Positions 1 through 7,433 of a stretch of DNA of 64,000 bases are shown here, in pieces. The notes under the pieces are model-generated. The model saw nothing but the letters and a program-made list of their open reading frames with translations, searched no databases and was not told the DNA's origin. The first letter of the stretch is position 1; each line of letters opens with the position of its first letter. The stretch spans positions 1-64,000 of the forward strand of contig CAVZTR010000011.1 in assembly GCA_963778225.1 (NCBI GenBank), given 5' to 3'. The position numbers and the translations under genes are program-made. The stretch comes from JAGVSR01 sp963778225 (GTDB lineage Bacteria; Pseudomonadota; Alphaproteobacteria; Rhizobiales; Hyphomicrobiaceae).

Positions 1-156
1 CTCAAACTCGTGAAGAGACACCAGTCCAGACCGCAGGAATTTGGCGAAGCACGATAGCTCCGACCAGATGTGCAACAGGATATTGCCAGCCAGCAGTCTT
101 GAATGCACCGCGCACCAGCGTTAGCCTCGACCTTTCAGCGAAGAAGGAGAATGGTT

Positions 157-384
157 ATGCGTAGATTGTTTTGGGTTGTTGGCGGTCTAGTCATCGCGAT
201 GGGCTTGGCGATGTCGTCAGTTGGAACCGCACAAGCTGCACCAATCGGTCCTGCAGCAGCCGCTAGCCAAAATGCCGGCTCACTCGCTACACCTGTCCAC
301 TGCAGACGTTACCGCCATTGCCATCGCCGCTGCTGGTGGCATCGCGGTCATCGCCACTGCCGCCGCTTCTGCCATCGTTGCTGA
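157..384 (+). CDS. Small secreted His/Cys/Arg-rich protein
   Basis: A 75-residue protein of unknown function. AAGGAG sits 7 bases before this ATG, which decides it over the ATGs at 103 and 151. Residues 1-30 form a signal peptide (MRRLF, then a long hydrophobic stretch) with a likely cleavage site after AQA. The mature part ends in a dense tail of Cys, His and Arg (HCRRYRHCHRRCWWHRGHRH and on to a final CHRC), which could bind metal or pair disulfides. Similar tiny Cys/His/Arg-rich exported proteins are common hypotheticals in Rhizobiales. Metal binding is inference from composition only. Confidence 0.6.
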   Translation: MRRLFWVVGGLVIAMGLAMSSVGTAQAAPIGPAAAASQNAGSLATPVHCRRYRHCHRRCWWHRGHRHCRRFCHRC

Positions 385-412
385 TCTCTAGAGCGATAGG
401 TTACCTGGAAAA

Positions 413-440
413 GCGGACACCTGCGAACTTCGGTGTCCGC
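413..440 (+). terminator. Hairpin after the small secreted protein
   Basis: A perfect 9-bp inverted repeat (GCGGACACC / GGTGTCCGC) with a 10-base loop lies 28 bases after the stop at 384. No long T-run follows, so intrinsic termination is plausible but not certain. Confidence 0.45.
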
Positions 441-591
441 AAACCCGCGCTTGCGGTTCCCTGCATCAGACAAACGAAAACGACGGTCCCAGGTATATGG
501 AACCGTCGCTCTCAACATCAGCATCGCCCGGTCTAGTGAACAGGGATTGACCAACATTACCGCAAATCCGTGAAGATCTCGATAAGGCGAA

Positions 592-619
592 AACGGCGAC
601 CTCTTTCGAAGCCGCCGTT
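592..619 (-). terminator. 28-nt repeat hairpin, copy 1, behind a phasin gene
   Basis: This is the first of nine copies of a 28-nt imperfect palindrome (arms AACGGCG / CGCCGTT, inner CTTCG...). On the minus strand it is followed by GTTTTCG and lies 35 bases after the phasin stop at 655, as a terminator for that gene would. The other eight copies lie in two intergenic arrays. Confidence 0.6.
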
Positions 620-654
620 CCAATCACTGCCGATAAGAGCTGACTTGCCTCAGA

Positions 655-984
655 CTATCGCGATCCTGGCAGGACGCGCTCGAAGGGCTTGAAAGCACCC
701 TTGGCGAGGGTCTGGTACATGGCGCCAATCTTAGCCATCTGCTGCATGTACTCTTCGTACGCTTGCTTGGCGTAGGTCGTCTGGATCTCCACGACCTCCG
801 GCACCGACTTGGCGGTGGCAAGCTTCTGGAATGTGGCCACCCCATCTTCGAACGACCGCTTGGAATAGTCGGTCATCTCGGTAGCGATGGCCTGCCAGCT
901 CTTGTTCAATTCTCCCATCGCCTGCATGTAGTCGGTCATCTCGACTTTGCTGACTTTCTGGAAATCTTGAAAGCTATTGATCAT
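655..984 (-). CDS. Phasin family protein (short)
   Basis: A 109-residue, Lys/Glu/Ala/Gln-rich, wholly helical protein resembling the phasin_2 family, whose members coat polyhydroxyalkanoate granules. The motif TTYAKQAYEEYMQQMAKIG and the final 'AKGAFKPFE' are typical of phasin C-termini (known family feature). I start at the internal ATG (MINSFQDFQKVSK); upstream residues have no phasin character. No clear Shine-Dalgarno is seen. A second, longer phasin lies 1.2 kb upstream on the same strand, so granule-associated functions are paired here. There are no PHA synthase genes in the window. Confidence 0.75.
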   Translation of the reverse strand: MINSFQDFQKVSKVEMTDYMQAMGELNKSWQAIATEMTDYSKRSFEDGVATFQKLATAKSVPEVVEIQTTYAKQAYEEYMQQMAKIGAMYQTLAKGAFKPFERVLPGSR

Positions 985-1709
985 GGATCTGCCCAATCGT
1001 TGGTAACGCAGGGCCAACTAACCGTCATGGCGTCGGACAAACGTCGTGTTGAAAGCGGTGTAATGCCTTGCCACAGTTAAAACTTCGTGACAGCGCGCAT
1101 TTACTCGAACGGCCAGCTACTGATCGACGTTTAGCCGATGACCCCTTGCCAGCGCCGCTGCAGATATTGATGCCGCAGTTCACTGTCGCGATCGAGAGCC
1201 GCGATGATCATTGCGTTCGGCACGCTCGATTCCTGACACTTCGTTTCTACTGAGTTGAAAGACCATTTGCTGCTTATGCAGCAATCGCTCAAAGCCAACC
1301 CCAGATCAGCACGGTTTGGAGACCCGATTTTTCTGATCAAGCGAAAGTTGTGGAAGCTCATTGTCGAACTCCAAACTCTGTCGCGGAATTTCCTTTACTG
1401 ACCGAAAAATCATACGGGCATTAAATGTCAGCGCTATTGCACCCAGCCAACTTTTCCACACGTTGTTATCTTCGCGAATGCAAACACTTCGTGCTGCTAA
1501 GCAGCGAGAATTCTGTCTCATTTTCTAATTATCGTTCGCAAACAGTCTGATCTCGCACGGTGCAGTGCACGCGTCTCGTTCATAACTGGCAATCGCGACA
1601 AATCGTCAGGAAACTAGCAAAGCCGGTGGCTAGGCGCTCGGCCAAGACGACTTGATCACCACGCATTTTCCATTTGGAACGACGCCTATGCGATAGATCT
1701 GCTTGTGCG
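985..1709. other. Gene-poor stretch, nothing recognised
   Basis: I see no convincing coding sequence on either strand. Open frames here are short and lack family resemblance or ribosome sites. Base composition is more AT-rich than the core genes. TTCCATTTGGAAC at 1668-1680 recurs at 7355-7367, function unknown. Confidence 0.5.
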
Positions 1710-1721
1710 CTGCCAACAGCT

Positions 1722-1826
1722 CTGAACGCAGGAACGAGCGTGAAGCAGATTGAGCGCTTCTACGCCGAGCATCTGCCGCTCTCACGTGAGATGGTCAGGA
1801 ACCTGCAAAGGTTTGGGGAGGACTAG
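1722..1826 (+). pseudogene. C-terminal remnant of a phage-type tyrosine recombinase
   Basis: The frame reads 'LNAGTSVKQIERFYAEHLP' and then 'LSREMVRNLQRFGED' before TAG. A Gly-Thr-Ser-Val-x-x-Ile-Glu-x-x-Tyr segment followed by His-Leu is how many alphaproteobacterial phage integrases end, with the Tyr as the catalytic nucleophile (family knowledge). No upstream part of the enzyme (Arg, His-x-x-Arg boxes) can be found, so this is a scar of a lost integrase. It is a different subfamily from the remnants at 2850 and 5170. Confidence 0.6.
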
Positions 1827-2227
1827 GAAATAGCAGGCGGCGCAGACGAAACCGATTGCGCAACGCAACATTAATTGAATTGCCACTGCCCGCATGCGAG
1901 CGATGATGACACTGCGACTGGCAGGGACGTGAGATAAGGAGGTCAGGCCTGACGCCGGGGGGCAAGTTATTGCTTCAGGGCTCAAGAGCTGCTCTCGAAG
2001 AGCACAGGGGACGTGAGGGATCGAAGAGCAGAATTTGCAGCGATCTACTGAAACTCGGTACGGCCTTGCCAGTCAACCAACGTTGTCACAATGAACCGCC
2101 GCACTAAACGGACCGCCTTTAGTACCGAATGCTAGTCTGCGGTGAAGCCAGCTGAAGCTAGGCTCATGGCGTAACGACTTAGACGCGTTGTCCGTTGACT
2201 TGTTGAGACCTGCACTCAATTAGCCGT
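1827..2227. other. Intergenic, nothing recognised
   Basis: About 400 bases between the integrase scar and the end of the longer phasin gene. I see no gene, tRNA or clear repeat. Confidence 0.45.
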
Positions 2228-2683
2228 TCAGCTAACCTTCTTGAGTTGCTCAAACGTCTTCAGGGTAGCGGCATTCGCGGTCTCAAAGTTCTGCTGAGCA
2301 ATTTTCGAAGAGAGTTCGAGCAGATCCTTGGCTTGTTGGGCCGAAGCGTTTAGCTGTTCCTGAATAAAATTTGCTTGCAACTGAAAAAACTCTGGAACGG
2401 TCTGGGCGCGTGCCATGGCCTCGGCAGCACCGAAAGCGGCGTCCGCATTGATCTCAATGTTGCGCAGTACCCTTTCGCCAATCGCCCGTGCGCCGGCCTG
2501 TGCCGTCAACATCACGGCCTCCATCGTCTTCGTCCCATCCTTCGAGACCGACTGGAGCTTATCAAACGCATCGCGAGACTTAGCCACACTGTCCTCAGCT
2601 ATCGCTTTGATGTTCTCAGGGATGCGGGCGTTCTTTGCAGCAACAAACATTTCTTGAGCCTGACGTGCAAATTGGTCGGTCAT
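2228..2683 (-). CDS. Phasin family protein
   Basis: A 151-residue phasin_2-type protein: amphipathic helices rich in Ala, Gln, Glu and Lys, with 'AQTVPEFFQLQANFIQEQL' and 'SKIAQQNFETANA', the conserved phasin core. Phasins bind and stabilise polyhydroxyalkanoate granules (family knowledge). The ATG at 2683 is preceded by GAGGAGAGGAAGTC, a strong ribosome site that rules out the longer open frame to 2794. It lies on the same strand as the short phasin at 655-984 but 1.2 kb away, so co-transcription is doubtful. Confidence 0.88.
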   Translation of the reverse strand: MTDQFARQAQEMFVAAKNARIPENIKAIAEDSVAKSRDAFDKLQSVSKDGTKTMEAVMLTAQAGARAIGERVLRNIEINADAAFGAAEAMARAQTVPEFFQLQANFIQEQLNASAQQAKDLLELSSKIAQQNFETANAATLKTFEQLKKVS

Positions 2684-2849
2684 GACTTCCTCTCCTCGCT
2701 CAATACAAGGTCTTCGAAGAGGGCTTGGGCATGCTGTTCGCCTATTGCCATCCGAGCTTGGCGCAATCGCGCTTAGTAGGCCAGTGCTGCTCAATTTCTC
2801 GGCCAGTCACATATTGGGCAACATTAAGACTAAATGATGGTGGTCATAG

Positions 2850-3107
2850 AAAAGGGCCAAAGGTTCGCACAGGTCAGCAAGTGCAATCGTGAACCTGTTC
2901 GCATGGTACCGCGCGGCTGGGATGCAGGGCTGCTCAAGCCACTCAGGCCGTCGCACGTTCATCACCAACGCTGCCCGCACGATCTCAACGGTTGGCGGCT
3001 CGCTGCGTGACGTGCAGATGTTGGCTGGCCATAGCGCACTCAGCACCACGCAGCGCTACATTGAGGCTGACGCAGAGGCGCAGAGGCGGGTGGTCGATTT
3101 GGTGTAG
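2850..3107 (+). pseudogene. C-terminal fragment of a XerC-like tyrosine recombinase
   Basis: An 85-codon open stretch begins after a stop at 2847 and has no proper start. It contains the His-x-x-Arg box (SSHSGRRTFIT), the His box (LAGHSALSTT) and the catalytic Tyr (QRYIEADAE), which are the last third of a tyrosine recombinase. The N-terminal DNA-binding domain and first catalytic Arg are missing. A closely related but shorter copy sits at 5170-5334 in the same orientation, so the two scars bracket about 2.1 kb of small stress-type genes. It is almost certainly non-functional. Confidence 0.75.
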
Positions 3108-3109
3108 CG

Positions 3110-3404
3110 CTACGACGCGGAACTCCGACCACTGGAAAGGGTGCTTCTGATCTCGTCAAATGTGAATTCCAAGAGCTGGACAGCAGCATCCATTCCCTCA
3201 GCTTCCGTCTCTATGGACGCTCCTTCTGTGGTGGCCAGTTTCACGCTGCGCAAGCAACGGGCCTCAAGATCATCGAGCCAACTGCCCGGCAGCATGTCGT
3301 GCTGCCTTGCCAGAGCTTCTACCGACATTCTTCAATGCGTCGCGCAAACCAAAGATTATAAAGCCCAGGGTATCTGGATCCCGTGGCAGATTGATTTCGG
3401 ACAT
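3110..3404 (-). CDS. Hypothetical protein, reading frame broken
   Basis: Two overlapping frames seem to be one gene. ATG at 3404, 8 bases after GGGAG, reads 'MSEINLPRDPDTLGFIIFG' and 'LRDALKN', then runs into a stop at 3270. A frame beginning near 3328 (MSVEALARQHDMLPGSWLDD) continues to 3110 with balanced, acidic composition. Removing one base near 3326-3330 would join them into about 97 residues. I do not recognise the family. Alternatively the downstream frame starts at its own ATG (3328) and the upstream one is a short overlapping peptide. Confidence 0.4.
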
Positions 3405-3476
3405 CGTTGCGCTCCCTGTTTCTTTTGGTCGATTGCGAGGCTTTGAGATGTGCGACTGCCATCTGGATAATCGACT

Positions 3477-3740
3477 TCAGTCTCCAATCCGCGTAACTTC
3501 GAAGCCGCCTTGCCTACTCGGCTCAATCTCGATGCTATCAAGGTCTGGATGCTGCCTCAGGTAAGTGAGCGCGGCTTCGGAAAGACCACTGACGGCATCA
3601 GCCTGATAGTTTGGATCTTCCGCGTTCAGGCTGAGGTCCGTCTCGATCCTCAACAGCTTGGTCAACTTACCGTCGCTCGCAATCCTAACCACGATCCACG
3701 AAGACATTGCGTTGTCGTGCTGGACGATATTCTCTTCCAT
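3477..3740 (-). CDS. Hypothetical small protein
   Basis: An 87-residue soluble, acidic protein with alternating strand/helix character (SSWIVVRIASDGKLTKLLRI ... SEAALTYLRQHPDLDSIEIE). No family recognised. AGAAATGGG lies about 8 bases before the ATG; a second in-frame ATG at Met12 is possible. It lies in the same small-gene block as 3110-3404, both opposite to the cupin gene that begins at 3879. Confidence 0.45.
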   Translation of the reverse strand: MEENIVQHDNAMSSWIVVRIASDGKLTKLLRIETDLSLNAEDPNYQADAVSGLSEAALTYLRQHPDLDSIEIEPSRQGGFEVTRIGD

Positions 3741-3878
3741 ACTGCACCCATTTCTTTCTCGCTCATCGTCTGGTTGCTGCGTCCTAGGAGCCAGAGTTTC
3801 TTCCAGTCAGAACGCTTCTGACCCTGCAACCAGCGGCTACTCTGATAGTCTAAGCCTCGTCCCATCAAGGAGAACAAC

Positions 3879-4273
3879 ATGAAGGGCTTTGTCGCGGATA
3901 TTGAGGAGCTCACGGACGACAACAGCGATTACCGCCGCGTCCTCTACACCGGATCACACCTCCAGTTGGTCCTGATGTCGCTAGCACCTGACGAAGAGAT
4001 CGGCGAGGAAGTTCACAAGTCTGGAGACCAATTTTTTCGGGTGGAGAAGGGCAAAGGGGAGGTCTGGATCGACGGCAGCGAACGAAGATCAAAGCCGACG
4101 ACGCCTTCATCATTCCAGCAGGTGCGCGCCATAATGTCATCAATACGGGCGGCAAGCGCATGAAGCTGTACACGCTCTACAGCCCGCCCCAGCATCACGA
4201 TGGCTTTGTCGCAGCGACCAAGTCGGACGCCGACGCATCCAAAGAACACTTCGACGGCGACACGACCGAATAG
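3879..4273 (+). CDS. Cupin-domain protein, one-base frameshift
   Basis: A small cupin (restored length 131 residues). ATG at 3879 follows AAGGAGAACAAC, an ideal ribosome site. The first frame gives 'MKGFVADIEELTDDNSDYRR', 'EEIGEEVHKSGDQFFRVEKG' and 'GEVWIDG'. After about 4074 the conserved second half (RTKIKADDAFIIPAGARHNV, then INTGGKRMKLYTLYSPPQHH) is in another frame and ends at TAG 4271-4273. Restoring one missing base near 4074-4078 (GGCAG before CGAACGAAG) joins the halves. Small cupins of this type bind metal; substrate unknown. As written the protein would end at 4163 with an unrelated tail. Confidence 0.75.
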
Positions 4274-4328
4274 CGTCTGTGCATGGCCGATCGAAATGAA
4301 AGAGACACGCTGATATTGGAGACGAGGC

Positions 4329-4665
4329 ATGGCGGATCTACAGGCACGTGAGAGGCAGCTGAAGGAACGCCTAACCGTGTTGGAAGGGCGACTACACCGG
4401 ATCGAGAAACACCTCGAGCAACCAGCTGACAAGGATTGGGAAGAGAACGCGACGGCGTCAGAGATGGACGAAGTCCTTGACGAGTTGGGACATGCGGGTA
4501 ACGCCGAGGTGCAGGCAATCTACGCCGCGCTTGAACGTTTGAAATACGGGACCTACGGAAATTGCGCCCGATGTGGAGAGAAGATTTCCGATAGAGCGGC
4601 TCGACGTCCTGCCACATACGCCGTTGTGCAAGACCTGCGCACGCGAAGTCACACAGAAACGGTGA
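4329..4665 (+). CDS. DksA/TraR C4 zinc-finger protein, one-base frameshift
   Basis: Restored length about 111 residues. An N-terminal coiled coil (residues 1-75, 'LQARERQLKERLTVLEG' onward) leads to 'GTYGNCARCGEKISD'. One extra A at about 4593 then throws the frame. Without it the sequence reads 'ERLDVLPHTPLCKTCAREV' and 'TQKR', completing the Cys-x2-Cys ... Cys-x2-Cys zinc finger of the DksA/TraR family, which binds the RNA polymerase secondary channel (family knowledge). It lies 55 bases after the cupin gene, so both neighbours carry indels. The acidic DxxDxA tip of true DksA is not obvious, so a TraR/YbiI-like role is more likely. Confidence 0.75.
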
Positions 4666-4835
4666 GGACTTCCGCCTCGAAGCTCCGAACAGCAAAGATG
4701 GACCTGCATCACGGTCCTAATGCCAGACGACACCTCCATTCAGGGGTAACGCTGTTGGACATGGTCGCCTGTTCGGCCTAAATAATATCGCCACATGCTT
4801 TCGCCGCGGACGAGGCGGGAAGAAAGGAGTAAATT

Positions 4836-5156
4836 ATGAGTCACGATTGGATCACCGACGTAAAGAAGTATGCGCCTGATGCAGACGCTACCGTCATTGC
4901 AGGAATAGTGCGCTACTGCGGGATCGCGCTGCAGTCGAAGGACGCCTCGCTGGTGTCCTTTTCCGCAAAAGACGAATTGGCGCGAGTTCGGGAGAACTAT
5001 CTCAAGAAGAAGCTTGGACTTTCCAACTCAGATGAAGAACTGAACGCCGCGATTGCCACTGTCGGCCAACAGATGAAGGACGCTCATAATAAAAACCGGG
5101 TAACGGTGTACTATTTGTTGGCTCAGCATTTCGGCAAGTTGAGCATGTTCAGCTGA
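4836..5156 (+). CDS. DUF2853 family protein
   Basis: A 106-residue soluble protein matching what I know of DUF2853: 'DWITDVKKYAPDADATVIAG', a central 'LVSFSAKDELARVRENYLKK' helix and the end 'VTVYYLLAQHFGKLSMFS'. AAAGGAG lies 6 bases before the ATG. Function unknown; members are often found with general-stress genes. It is last in the rightward block cupin - DksA-like - DUF2853, with 170 bases to its left neighbour, and is followed at once by the second recombinase scar. Confidence 0.75.
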   Translation: MSHDWITDVKKYAPDADATVIAGIVRYCGIALQSKDASLVSFSAKDELARVRENYLKKKLGLSNSDEELNAAIATVGQQMKDAHNKNRVTVYYLLAQHFGKLSMFS

Positions 5157-5169
5157 CCACGCGATTTAG

Positions 5170-5334
5170 TACAGCGCATCCGGTTTGCAGGGTTGCTCAA
5201 CCTGCACGATCTCAATGGTTGGCGGATCGCTGCGGGACGTGCATATGCTGGCCGGCCATAGCGATCTCAGCACCACCCAACACTACTTTGAAGCCGACGC
5301 CGAAGCTGAGAAACGGGTGGTGGACTTGGTGTGA
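5170..5334 (+). pseudogene. Second recombinase fragment with a 36-bp in-frame deletion
   Basis: An open stretch after a stop at 5167 that ends at TGA 5332-5334. It aligns to the 3' end of the 2850-3107 fragment: 'YSASGLQGCS' matches 'YRAAGMQGCS', and 'VGGSLRDVHMLAGHSDLSTT' matches 'VGGSLRDVQMLAGHSALSTT'. Between these, 36 bases (12 codons) are missing, removing exactly the His-x-x-Arg catalytic box. The frame is kept and the catalytic Tyr context is QHYFEADAE. It ends 8 bases from the end of the receiver gene on the other strand. Confidence 0.75.
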
Positions 5335-5342
5335 GCGTATAC

Positions 5343-5702
5343 TTAGACCGTCACTGAGGTTGGACTACGGAATCGTGAAACCAGAGCAAGTAGGGCTGAC
5401 TGGTCAATTGGCTTTGGCAAGAATGGCGCGCCACGCAGCGAACTCAACAGATGGTCTCGCGAGTAGCCAGACACCACAACGAATGGAATTCCACGCCGCG
5501 ACAGTGCTTTTCCGACTGGCTCACTGCAGGACCCGCCAAGATTAGAATCGAGAACTGCAGCATCACACTCGCAGTTGGCTAGCAGCTGGATCGCTTTGTC
5601 CGCCGATGCAGCCACGCCCAGTATTTCGTGTCCCTCCTGAGTTAGAACTTCTGCGAGGCGATTGGCCAACAAGAAATCATCTTCAACAATCAAAATGCGC
5701 AT
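5343..5702 (-). CDS. Single-domain response regulator (receiver A)
   Basis: A 119-residue CheY-like receiver with nothing attached. Visible are the acidic pocket (VEDD, residues 6-9), the phospho-acceptor Asp in 'CDAAVLDSNLGG', the Ser/Gly switch segment in 'GIPFVVVSGYS' and Lys in 'FLPKPI'. It is a close paralogue of the receiver at 7434-7781. It has no output domain, so it probably acts by protein contact or as a phosphate sink for an HWE kinase such as the one at 7793-9158. Directly upstream on the same strand lies repeat hairpin copy 2 and array A, so its transcript may begin within the array. Confidence 0.85.
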   Translation of the reverse strand: MRILIVEDDFLLANRLAEVLTQEGHEILGVAASADKAIQLLANCECDAAVLDSNLGGSCSEPVGKALSRRGIPFVVVSGYSRDHLLSSLRGAPFLPKPIDQSALLALVSRFRSPTSVTV

Positions 5703-5722
5703 GATTTGCCCTCAGAGCCAAT

Positions 5723-5750
5723 AACGGCGACTTCTTGCGAAGCCGCCGTC
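5723..5750 (-). terminator. 28-nt repeat hairpin, array A copy 2
   Basis: Arms AACGGCG / CGCCGTC with inner CTTC/GAAG pairing and a TTGC loop. On the minus strand it is followed by GTTATTGG, so the T-tail is weak. It lies 20 bases before the ATG of receiver A, so read-through would feed that gene. Confidence 0.5.
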
Positions 5751-5885
5751 TAGCAATGCGCAAATATCTAATCGGGACCTCTTGCCCCCTCAGATCTTGC
5801 GTACTTTCAACATATGAAATCCGCGCAATGGCGCGTCAGCATATTGTAGCTACGGTAAACTTGGGTAGCTCAGCGCACGTCACCC

Positions 5886-5968
5886 CAATGAAGAAACGGC
5901 GACTCCTTTCGAAGCCGCCGTTGCAGTTCAGTCAGAGGAAACCGAAGAAAGGAATGCGTTTGCACGCC
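5886..5968 (-). ncRNA. Candidate sRNA A3 (GNRA hairpin, pyrimidine-rich middle)
   Basis: A proposed RNA of about 80 nt on the minus strand. A -35 CTTTAC (5998-6003) and -10 CATCGT (5974-5979) stand 18 apart. The RNA would begin with a GCGT-GCAA-ACGC hairpin (GNRA loop), continue with a pyrimidine-rich stretch (CATTCCTTTCTTC) and end in the repeat hairpin at 5895-5922 followed by TTTCTTC. The same design with changed bases is seen in candidate B6 (9672-9751), including the tetraloop (GAAA there). No protein is encoded. The existence of a transcript is inference. Confidence 0.45.
5895..5922 (-). terminator. 28-nt repeat hairpin, array A copy 3
   Basis: Perfect 7-bp outer stem AACGGCG / CGCCGTT; on the minus strand the tail is GTTTCTTC. 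It would be the 3' end of candidate sRNA A3. Confidence 0.6.
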
Positions 5969-6134
5969 ATCATACGATGCCGCGTAACCGCTGGGCCGTA
6001 AAGAGCTGGGGAAAGCGTCTAGGCACCGCTTCCACAACTTCTACCGCCCCTTCAGCTCCTTGCACTGGCCGTCTGCGAGCGTCAGCCTATGCCAGCACCT
6101 CCCGATCTGCCAAGCGCCACGACTTCAAGCCGCT

Positions 6135-6208
6135 CAAAATACAAACGGCGACCCCTTGCGAAGCCGCCGTTCTGCTTCCGCCATGGACGGGGTGTCTGGG
6201 CAGTTGCA
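6135..6208 (-). ncRNA. Candidate sRNA A4
   Basis: The best promoter of the set: -35 GTTTAA (6238-6243) and -10 CTATTT (6215-6220), 17 apart, on the minus strand. The RNA would hold 'GCAACTGCCCAGACACCCC' and end in the hairpin at 6143-6170 with tail GTTTGTATTTT. Candidate B8 at 10040-10114 shares GCGCAGCAA in the promoter spacer, then GCAACTGCC, AGACACCCC, GTCC and GGAAGCAGAACGGCGG, so the two are clear homologues. CACCCC recurs in B6, suggesting a shared target motif. The RNA itself is inferred. Confidence 0.5.
6143..6170 (-). terminator. 28-nt repeat hairpin, array A copy 4
   Basis: Outer stem AACGGCG / CGCCGTT perfect; minus-strand tail GTTTGTATTTTG is the most T-rich of the set. Predicted 3' end of candidate sRNA A4. 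Confidence 0.6.
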
Positions 6209-6355
6209 CAGCTAAAATAGGCGTTGCTGCGCCGAATTTAAACACACGACCAGGCTCACGGCCATGTGTCCCCAGCTTTCGACACCACTAACGCCAACAC
6301 CTCACGCTGACCGCATGTAGCGCGTGAGAGACTTGGTGCGCTGTTCGCAAAATGA

Positions 6356-6383
6356 AACGGCGACTCCGCGCGAAGCCGCCGTT
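6356..6383 (-). terminator. 28-nt repeat hairpin, array A copy 5
   Basis: Outer stem perfect, loop region CGCG; minus-strand tail GTTTCATTTTG. Upstream on the minus strand, GCGAGCT and TCCATTT-AGAACGG are shared with the unit ending at copy 7, but no convincing promoter is seen. Confidence 0.55.
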
Positions 6384-6615
6384 CTAAATGGACGCGCCGC
6401 TGAATAATACAGTTTCCCAGCTCGCATGCATGATGCTGCCGTGAGATCGCACCTTTTTCAAGATGAGAGTATGGCTGCTCAAAGCTTCGGCAGAGGTGCG
6501 CAAATTAAGAGCAATCGAGCTCCTTGAAACACATAGATCGTCGGCCAGTCTCGAGTTATCATTCTCGAGTATTTTTTCTGCATTGCTTGAGATCGTTGCG
6601 TTCGGAGGCTTTGCG

Positions 6616-6987
6616 ATGCCTATGATTACCGCGTTGATCCCGCCGTCTAGTTTGAACTACGTCGAAAATGAATTGCTGTCCGCAGGTCTTCGAGATCTCA
6701 CCATCAGTGAGTGCGTCGGCTACGGTCGAGCCCAAAGCCTCGTACCGAGTTTCACTGGGGGTCGCGACATCCCAGACATATTGCCGACAGCAAGGATTGA
6801 GTTCGCCGTTTCAAACGACCAGTGCCAGCGCACCATCGATGCCATCATCCGTGGAGCCCAACTTGATAAGGCAGGGCGCGGCACGATCTTCGTCTCATAC
6901 CTAGAAAGCGCCGTCAGTATTTCGGGCGCATGGAGCATCGACGACAGTTCTCAGCTCTCCGTTGTTCCTGCGGCAGCTGCAGAGTAG
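6616..6987 (+). CDS. Divergent P-II (GlnB-like) protein lacking the uridylylation Tyr
   Basis: A 123-residue protein. GGAGG 7 bases before ATG 6616 sets the start against the longer open frame from 6463. It follows the P-II fold order: 'LTISECVGYGR' (as VKGFGR in GlnB), a T-loop of standard length, 'LPTARIEFAVSNDQCQRTID', 'AIIRGAQLDKAGRGTIFV'. In the T-loop, Tyr51 of GlnB aligns with Phe (SFTGG), and the ATP-site GDGK becomes GRGT. It therefore cannot be uridylylated at that site and may bind nucleotides differently. Candidate partners are unknown; no nitrogen genes are near. Confidence 0.65.
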   Translation: MPMITALIPPSSLNYVENELLSAGLRDLTISECVGYGRAQSLVPSFTGGRDIPDILPTARIEFAVSNDQCQRTIDAIIRGAQLDKAGRGTIFVSYLESAVSISGAWSIDDSSQLSVVPAAAAE

Positions 6988-7159
6988 GCCGTCCAGCATG
7001 TTCCTGCGCTAAGCTGCAGGCCTGCGGGGGCATCAGCTATGGCGGCAGAGTGTGCTCAGACCGCAACTCTCACACGCATACCTGCCCGCGCGGCTTGCCA
7101 AGTCCAAGGCCACGTGTCGATATTCCATTTTGACGTTATTTTTAGAGCGTGAGCTTTTG

Positions 7160-7348
7160 ATGTGCGTGTTGAGAGACAACGAATATGCATTGCTGGCACT
7201 GGCAGCCCTCAAGCCATTCGCCTATCTGCCCTTCAAACATCGACGCATCGCCGAACGACTTCTTAGACAGGGCCTGCTTTGTCGGCGAAACGGACAGTGG
7301 TACCCAACAGAAGTGGGCTTGAAACGTCTGGGCCATACGATCCATTGA
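7160..7348 (+). CDS. Hypothetical small protein, possibly winged-helix
   Basis: A 62-residue basic protein (MCVLRDNEYALLALAALKPF ... RNGQWYPTEVGLKRLGHTIH). The pattern of two helices and a 'W-x-x-T-x-x-G' turn resembles small winged-helix or restriction-alleviation-like proteins, but I cannot assign a family. The start is uncertain: the ribosome site is weak and the open frame runs back to 7052. Confidence 0.4.
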   Translation: MCVLRDNEYALLALAALKPFAYLPFKHRRIAERLLRQGLLCRRNGQWYPTEVGLKRLGHTIH

Positions 7349-7433
7349 CCCATGTTCCATTTGGAACAAACTTTGGCCTACAGCGCACCGCTCACGATCT
7401 ACCGCCGCTCGCAATCAGTACGTGCGATCGAAT

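Noticed and set aside
1782..1985. 67-codon leftward frame with a hydrophobic segment
   Set aside because: It overlaps the integrase remnant on the other strand, has no ribosome site and no recognisable family.
7354..7367. GTTCC...GGAAC as an EcfG-type general stress -35 element
   Set aside because: GGAAC occurs on both strands here and at 1676-1680, but no CGTT -10 follows at 16-17 bases in either direction.
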